A stretch of DNA of 10,079 nucleotides from an uncultured Bacteroidales bacterium (lineage in GTDB: Bacteria > Bacteroidota > Bacteroidia > Bacteroidales > Muribaculaceae): NCBI GenBank assembly GCA_900554845.1, contig USIY01000067.1, positions 1 through 10,079 on the forward strand. The letters are read 5' to 3'. Position numbers and translations under genes: made by a program. The notes under the pieces are model-generated. The model searched no databases. It had not been told where the DNA came from and was given only the letters and a program-made list of their open reading frames with translations. The first letter of the stretch is position 1. Every line of letters starts with the position of its first letter. Positions 7,015-10,079 of the stretch are shown piece after piece.

Positions 7015-7047
7015 CAAAAATAATCATAATTTTTCATATATTTGAAA
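7015..7047 (-). promoter_or_regulatory. minus-strand Bacteroides-type promoter for the small RNA
   Basis: Reading leftwards, TTTC at 7047-7044 (one base off the TTTG -33 element) is followed after 21 bp by TATTTTTG at 7022-7015, a full match to the TAnnTTTG -7 element. The predicted start is near 7010-7008. It overlaps the plus-strand TATATTTG box at 7037-7044, so the two promoters would be divergent and share DNA. Confidence 0.45.
7037..7044 (+). promoter_or_regulatory. plus-strand -7 box upstream of rubrerythrin
   Basis: TATATTTG fits the TAnnTTTG -7 consensus fully, but no TTTG is found about 20 bp upstream, so the promoter is only half supported. If used, transcription would begin near 7050 at the foot of the hairpin at 7052-7107 and give a leader of about 180 nt for rubrerythrin. 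I saw no better promoter closer to the gene: a TTTG at 7135-7138 pairs only with a poor -7 (TATGTGAG, 7162-7169) at too wide a spacing. Confidence 0.35.
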
Positions 7048-7051
7048 CTTA

Positions 7052-7107
7052 TGCAAAACAAAGTGCATTTTTAACTCTATTTAACACTATATAATGCACT
7101 TTTTGCA
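7052..7107 (+). promoter_or_regulatory. bulged 15-bp leader hairpin before rubrerythrin
   Basis: TGCAAA (7052-7057) pairs with TTTGCA (7102-7107), and AAGTGCATT (7061-7069) pairs with AATGCACTT (7093-7101). The left arm has a 3-nt bulge (7058-7060) and the loop is 23 nt. The right arm also matches the outer repeat at 7011-7020, so two alternative pairings compete for the same strand. A role in stability or control of the rubrerythrin message is inferred only. Confidence 0.4.
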
Positions 7108-7232
7108 GTCTTCCGTGAACCTCTTCTTTCCGATTTTGTTAATCCTATGATAGGAGACAACTATGTGAGGGACATCCTGAGTCAGACGCCCGGAAGTCCT
7201 TCATGAAAAGCACTTTATAAAAAAATAACATT

Positions 7233-7835
7233 ATGTCAGAGACAACATTACCCAAGAGTCTCATCGGCACTGAGACACAAAAGAATCTCGCCACGGCCTA
7301 TATAGCGGAATCGTGCGCCTATACACGTTATACTTTCTTCAGTCAGGCCGCCACTAAAGAAGGATATCCTCAATTTGCAAATATCTTCGCGGAAACCGCC
7401 AACAACGAGCTGCATCATGCTAAAATATTCCTGAGATATCTGTACGAGGCCAACGCCGAGGCACCGGCAATGGGAGTGGACGCTGGTGTTATCGGCACGA
7501 CTCTCGACAACCTGAAGGTCGCCGCCCATGAAGAAGAGGTGGAAGGCGTGGAACTTTACACAAAGGCGTCAGCTGTGGCAAAAAAGGAAGGATTCGACGA
7601 AATTGCTGATCGTTTTGCGGCGATAGCGACGATCGAGAACCATCACCGTAACCGTTTCCTTACCATGGCTAAGCAAATTGAAGACGGCACTGTATTCGCA
7701 AGTGAAGACGGCAAACCCATAAAATGGCAATGTCAGGTATGCGGTTACATCTACGAAGGAGTAACTCCACCGGAGAAATGCCCCGCATGCTACCACCCGA
7801 CCAAGTACTTCATGCGCGAAGAGACCAATTATTAA
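7233..7835 (+). CDS. rbr: rubrerythrin
   Basis: Rubrerythrin is a cytoplasmic non-haem iron peroxidase that reduces hydrogen peroxide in anaerobes with electrons passed through its rubredoxin domain. The 200-residue protein has the ferritin-like diiron four-helix domain first (about 12-150): Glu26 (YIAESCAYTRY), E59-x-x-H62 (NNELHHAK), the acidic third-helix cluster HEEEVEG (99-105) and E135-x-x-H138 (IENHHRNRF). A C-terminal rubredoxin-like iron site follows, with Cys167, Cys170, Cys183 and Cys186 (WQCQVCGY ... KCPAC). All expected ligands are present and the length is normal. The ATG at 7233 follows an A-rich stretch with no Shine-Dalgarno sequence. The gene stands alone, with a structured leader upstream and its own terminator downstream, which suits separate oxygen- or peroxide-responsive control (inference). 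No operator site was recognised. Confidence 0.97.
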   Translation: MSETTLPKSLIGTETQKNLATAYIAESCAYTRYTFFSQAATKEGYPQFANIFAETANNELHHAKIFLRYLYEANAEAPAMGVDAGVIGTTLDNLKVAAHEEEVEGVELYTKASAVAKKEGFDEIADRFAAIATIENHHRNRFLTMAKQIEDGTVFASEDGKPIKWQCQVCGYIYEGVTPPEKCPACYHPTKYFMREETNY

Positions 7836-7897
7836 GCATCGATCCAGCAATGCTAAGAAACACTTGCTAAATACATTTATTGCAACCAATTACCCTG

Positions 7898-7937
7898 ACA
7901 ACCCGGAGCCAGCCACTCCGGGTTGTATTCTTATTTG
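7898..7937 (+). terminator. rubrerythrin terminator
   Basis: ACAACCCGGAG (7898-7908) and CTCCGGGTTGT (7916-7926) form a perfect GC-rich 11-bp stem with a 7-nt loop, followed by the T-rich run ATTCTTATTTG. It lies 62 nt after the rubrerythrin stop and 31 nt beyond the stop of the convergent AAA+ gene. On the minus strand the hairpin is not followed by T residues, so it serves rubrerythrin best and may only weakly block transcription from the other side. Confidence 0.8.
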
Positions 7938-7956
7938 GGAAGACGTATAAGCACTC

Positions 7957-9960
7957 CTAAGCGAATCCTATACGACGGTTCACAGGACTTTCCGACTCAT
8001 TGGCGGCGACTGGAATATCCGCGGCCATTATGACTGTCAGGGCATCTATATCAGTCACGCCTGAGGAAGTGACACGCACCGCCATGGACGGAAGGATTTC
8101 CGTTTGTATCAGATTGAGCACATGACGGGCATTTCCGAAATTTCTGGAACGCATATTATAATCGGAACTCAGACGGCGCCGCAGTCTTTCATCAGCCTCC
8201 GGACTCAACTTATACTGATGCGCCTCGAGATATCTCTCAGCGATCTCCATCAACTCCAATTCAGAATAATCGTCGAAAACATAGATGTTCGTATCCGGTA
8301 TTCTGGATTTAAAACCCGGATTCATATCCAGCATCTTTTTCATCTCGTCAGAATATCCTGCAAGAATCAGCATCCAGTCGGTTTTCGACTCATCCGAAAG
8401 CGCCGTGAGCAATGTCTCGATCACAAACTTTCCAGGGTCTCTGGGATCATTCGGCTGATACAGCTGATAAGCCTCGTCAATCAAGAGAATGCCACCCTGC
8501 GCCTTCTCAATCGCCTCCAGAGTCTTTTCCGCCTCAGAATTGTAGTTCTGACCCAGAAGCGTTGCCCTCTCGCAAACAATAACATGCCCTTTGGACAATA
8601 CTCCCGCTTCATGAAGCATTCTTCCCATTAATTTTGCCACTGTGGTCTTTCCGGTCCCCGGGGAACCTAAAAACATGGAATGCAAGGGGGAGTTATTGAC
8701 TATCAGATTGTGCCGGGCTCGAATCTGCTGGAAACGAACCATACGCTCATATCTTGCCAATTTTTCCTTAACCTTCGAAAGTCCCACAAGATGTTCCATC
8801 CCCATCGCCGGCTCGTTCAAAATCCCGCAATTCTCTTTCTGCTCCCCCTCTTTGGACTTGGTGTTTTCTTCCAATGTTTCTTTCTCCTCTTCATTTTCTT
8901 GTCTGTTTACGCTCTCGCTGTCAAAGTAATGGAGTTCCACAGTGCCTCCCGGCTCACTATCGGATATAAATTCTTCCAACAGTCGGTCGAACTTGTCATC
9001 CAGATCCTCTGCTTCGGCTATTCCTGCATTCTGCACCAGAGCGCCATAACGGTCCTGTGCATCCTCGCACGACGGATAGGCATTGTCCAAAGGGAGCAGG
9101 CTGTCGCCGCTCCATTCCCCTTCAAGAGTCTGGCCTACCGTTTTGAATACAAAGCCGGCAATCGGACGCTCCATACAGAGGATTTCCGCATAGTACACCC
9201 CTTTGAGATGCTTTTGCGTAATTATCCCCTTCTCCACGAAATATGAATTATCATCGGCAACCAGAATTTCGGGCTGATGAAAACTGCTCACCAGTTTCAT
9301 AGGTCTTCCCGGTCGATAGGAATATGGTTCACGGATACGAAGTTCCAGTTCTGGCAGAACATCCGGATAGGTATGCTCCATCTCCAGCTTGATTTCAAAC
9401 CGCACATTGATACGGGAGCCGGCCTGAACATCTACCGAACGGTAAATGCCCTCTCCGCTCTCAAGACGTATGCCTCCCGACAACGCGGAATACCATTCTT
9501 CAGGATAGCCATGACAGTTTCTGTCATATATGTGAATTGTCTCGCTGTGTACACATTCTCCGGAAGCTCTGTCCCGGAAAACCAAATTGTAGGAATGTCC
9601 GGCAGAGAGGGACAAAGATTCCCCTTCCGCTGGAGAGAAGACAACATAATCCCAAGTCGTCATTTCATCGGACTTCATCAATACAGATACAGTCCGCTCA
9701 GATACCATACGATTGGCAGTCACGTCAATCAATGACAGCAATAGCTTGCGGCGCATACCCTTGGGTTTGGCCAGAAAGTAATTTTCATTCTCCAGTGTGA
9801 AATATACCGCCAGTCCTTCCACCTCCCAGGCTGCATAGAAATCATGTTGCCGCGAGTAACACAAGTCCCATGGACGATCCTTAAACCGCGCCAGCGATTC
9901 CACATCAAGAAAATTAAAACGAGTTTCACCAATCTTAACTGGTGATTTTTTATTTTTCAT
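7957..9960 (-). CDS. CbbX/SpoVK-type AAA+ ATPase with uncharacterised N-terminal region, 667 aa
   Basis: The C-terminal third is a clear AAA+ module of the CbbX/SpoVK/EccA class: Walker A GSPGTGKTT (432-440, Lys438), Walker B GGILLIDEAYQL (489-500, Asp495 and Glu496), LAGYSDEM with the sensor-1 region (533-540), NPGFKSRIP (547-555) with arginine finger Arg553, and sensor-2 GNARHV (609-614, Arg612). Members of this class form hexameric remodelling motors. Residues 1-315 have no motif I recognise. They look rich in beta strands, perhaps two sandwich-like units (about 45-145 and 160-275), with no signal peptide or membrane segment. An acidic low-complexity linker (about 316-378, runs such as NEEEKETLEE) joins the parts. 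The gene is convergent with rubrerythrin and has no partner gene inside the window. A weak -7-like TAAACTTG lies about 20 nt upstream. The client of the motor is unknown. Confidence 0.9.
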   Translation of the reverse strand: MKNKKSPVKIGETRFNFLDVESLARFKDRPWDLCYSRQHDFYAAWEVEGLAVYFTLENENYFLAKPKGMRRKLLLSLIDVTANRMVSERTVSVLMKSDEMTTWDYVVFSPAEGESLSLSAGHSYNLVFRDRASGECVHSETIHIYDRNCHGYPEEWYSALSGGIRLESGEGIYRSVDVQAGSRINVRFEIKLEMEHTYPDVLPELELRIREPYSYRPGRPMKLVSSFHQPEILVADDNSYFVEKGIITQKHLKGVYYAEILCMERPIAGFVFKTVGQTLEGEWSGDSLLPLDNAYPSCEDAQDRYGALVQNAGIAEAEDLDDKFDRLLEEFISDSEPGGTVELHYFDSESVNRQENEEEKETLEENTKSKEGEQKENCGILNEPAMGMEHLVGLSKVKEKLARYERMVRFQQIRARHNLIVNNSPLHSMFLGSPGTGKTTVAKLMGRMLHEAGVLSKGHVIVCERATLLGQNYNSEAEKTLEAIEKAQGGILLIDEAYQLYQPNDPRDPGKFVIETLLTALSDESKTDWMLILAGYSDEMKKMLDMNPGFKSRIPDTNIYVFDDYSELELMEIAERYLEAHQYKLSPEADERLRRRLSSDYNMRSRNFGNARHVLNLIQTEILPSMAVRVTSSGVTDIDALTVIMAADIPVAANESESPVNRRIGFA

Positions 9961-10005
9961 ATCTTACAGTTTGTTAGTCAAGTTTATATAATTCATCTCA
10001 CTACT

Positions 10006-10022
10006 GTCCACTAAAAATGGAC
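10006..10022. repeat. short inverted repeat upstream of the AAA+ gene, near the window edge
   Basis: GTCCA (10006-10010) and TGGAC (10018-10022) form a 5-bp inverted repeat around CTAAAAA, in an AT-rich non-coding stretch (9961-10079) that otherwise shows no gene. The pattern CTGTCCACT...TGGAC vaguely resembles the ends of some insertion sequences, but nothing else of such an element is visible before the window ends. It could equally be a minor hairpin in the AAA+ gene's upstream region. Confidence 0.25.
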
Positions 10023-10079
10023 GTGGTTAAAAATTAAATAAATTCGGTTCACTTGAATCACAGAGAACATTGACATTTT

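Larger units (their letters stand above)
7011..7109. repeat. 99-bp AT-rich segment bounded by 10-bp perfect inverted repeats
   Basis: ACTGCAAAAA (7011-7020) and its exact complement TTTTTGCAGT (7100-7109) bound a 99-bp segment that is far more AT-rich than the genes around it. The segment contains both TAnnTTTG boxes and the hairpin at 7052-7107. The left repeat forms part of the minus-strand -7 box. The layout could be a miniature inverted-repeat element or simply two copies of a promoter-associated motif facing each other. No target-site duplication was recognised. Confidence 0.4.
6794..7232. other. 439-bp structured intergenic region between ispG and rubrerythrin
   Basis: No conventional protein gene is visible on either strand. 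In order it contains a 21-bp perfect stem-loop (6871-6916), a candidate minus-strand small RNA with hairpin terminator and TAnnTTTG promoter (6941-7047), a plus-strand TAnnTTTG box (7037-7044), and a 99-bp segment bounded by inverted repeats (7011-7109) that encloses a bulged hairpin (7052-7107). The last part (about 7095-7206) is less AT-rich. It holds two very short overlapping plus-strand frames, MHFLQSSVNLFFPILLIL (7094-7150) and MIGDNYVRDILSQTPGSPS (7147-7206), joined by ATGA; I do not count these as genes. The 27 nt just before rubrerythrin are A-rich with no Shine-Dalgarno sequence. Confidence 0.8.

Noticed and set aside
7000..7023. 7-codon frame MKNTLQK preceded by an AT-rich leader-like sequence
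   Set aside because: Too short to support as a peptide, and its bases are better explained as the minus-strand promoter and small RNA 5' region.
6871..7109. CRISPR-like or direct-repeat array suggested by the dense repeats
   Set aside because: All repeats are single inverted pairs with different sequences; there are no regularly spaced direct repeats or cas genes.
8104..9735. Several plus-strand open frames opposite the AAA+ gene (up to 188 codons)
   Set aside because: They are shadows of the long minus-strand gene, whose Walker A/B, sensor and arginine-finger motifs leave no doubt about the coding strand.

Overview
This window looks like an ordinary chromosomal stretch from the phylum Bacteroidota, order Bacteroidales. 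The Muribaculaceae/Bacteroidaceae neighbourhood is a guess from protein flavour and a GC content of roughly 50 percent. Three things support the order-level call. The gene families DUF3467, DUF2851, the long-form IspG and the divergent PAP2 membrane protein are typical of Bacteroidota. Most starts have A/T-rich leaders without a clear Shine-Dalgarno sequence. Intergenic promoters fit the Bacteroides-type consensus (-33 TTTG, -7 TAnnTTTG).

Positions 1-6793 hold a compact run of plus-strand genes. It opens with the last 66 codons of an ABC transporter ATPase. A well-formed Bacteroides-type promoter overlaps the end of that gene and reads into a probable housekeeping operon: DUF3467 protein, cysS (cysteinyl-tRNA synthetase), DUF2851 protein, an RluA-family pseudouridine synthase, a PAP2-like membrane protein and ispG. 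Gaps are mostly 8-13 nt, with one ATGA start/stop overlap, so co-transcription is likely. The longest gap is 59 nt, before the pseudouridine synthase. The operon mixes translation and RNA modification (cysS, rlu) with isoprenoid and lipid-carrier metabolism (PAP2, ispG).

Positions 6794-7232 are a 439-bp intergenic region and the most structured part of the window. It contains a perfect 21-bp stem-loop after ispG. Next comes a candidate short minus-strand RNA with its own TAnnTTTG promoter box and a hairpin-plus-T5 terminator. A divergent plus-strand TAnnTTTG box points at the next gene. A 99-bp AT-rich segment is bounded by 10-bp perfect inverted repeats and contains a bulged 15-bp hairpin. 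These elements lead into a rubrerythrin gene (7233-7835), an oxidative-stress protein, which ends at a clear stem-loop terminator.

Positions 7957-9960 encode, on the minus strand and convergent with rubrerythrin, a 667-residue protein. It has a C-terminal CbbX/SpoVK-type AAA+ ATPase module joined by an acidic linker to about 315 residues of unassigned N-terminal sequence. The last 119 bp are non-coding upstream sequence of that gene and contain a short inverted repeat that might be the edge of another element.

I saw no CRISPR array, rRNA, tRNA, complete transposon or prophage. The best candidates for something not already described are the minus-strand small RNA unit with its surrounding inverted-repeat element, and the N-terminal region of the AAA+ protein.
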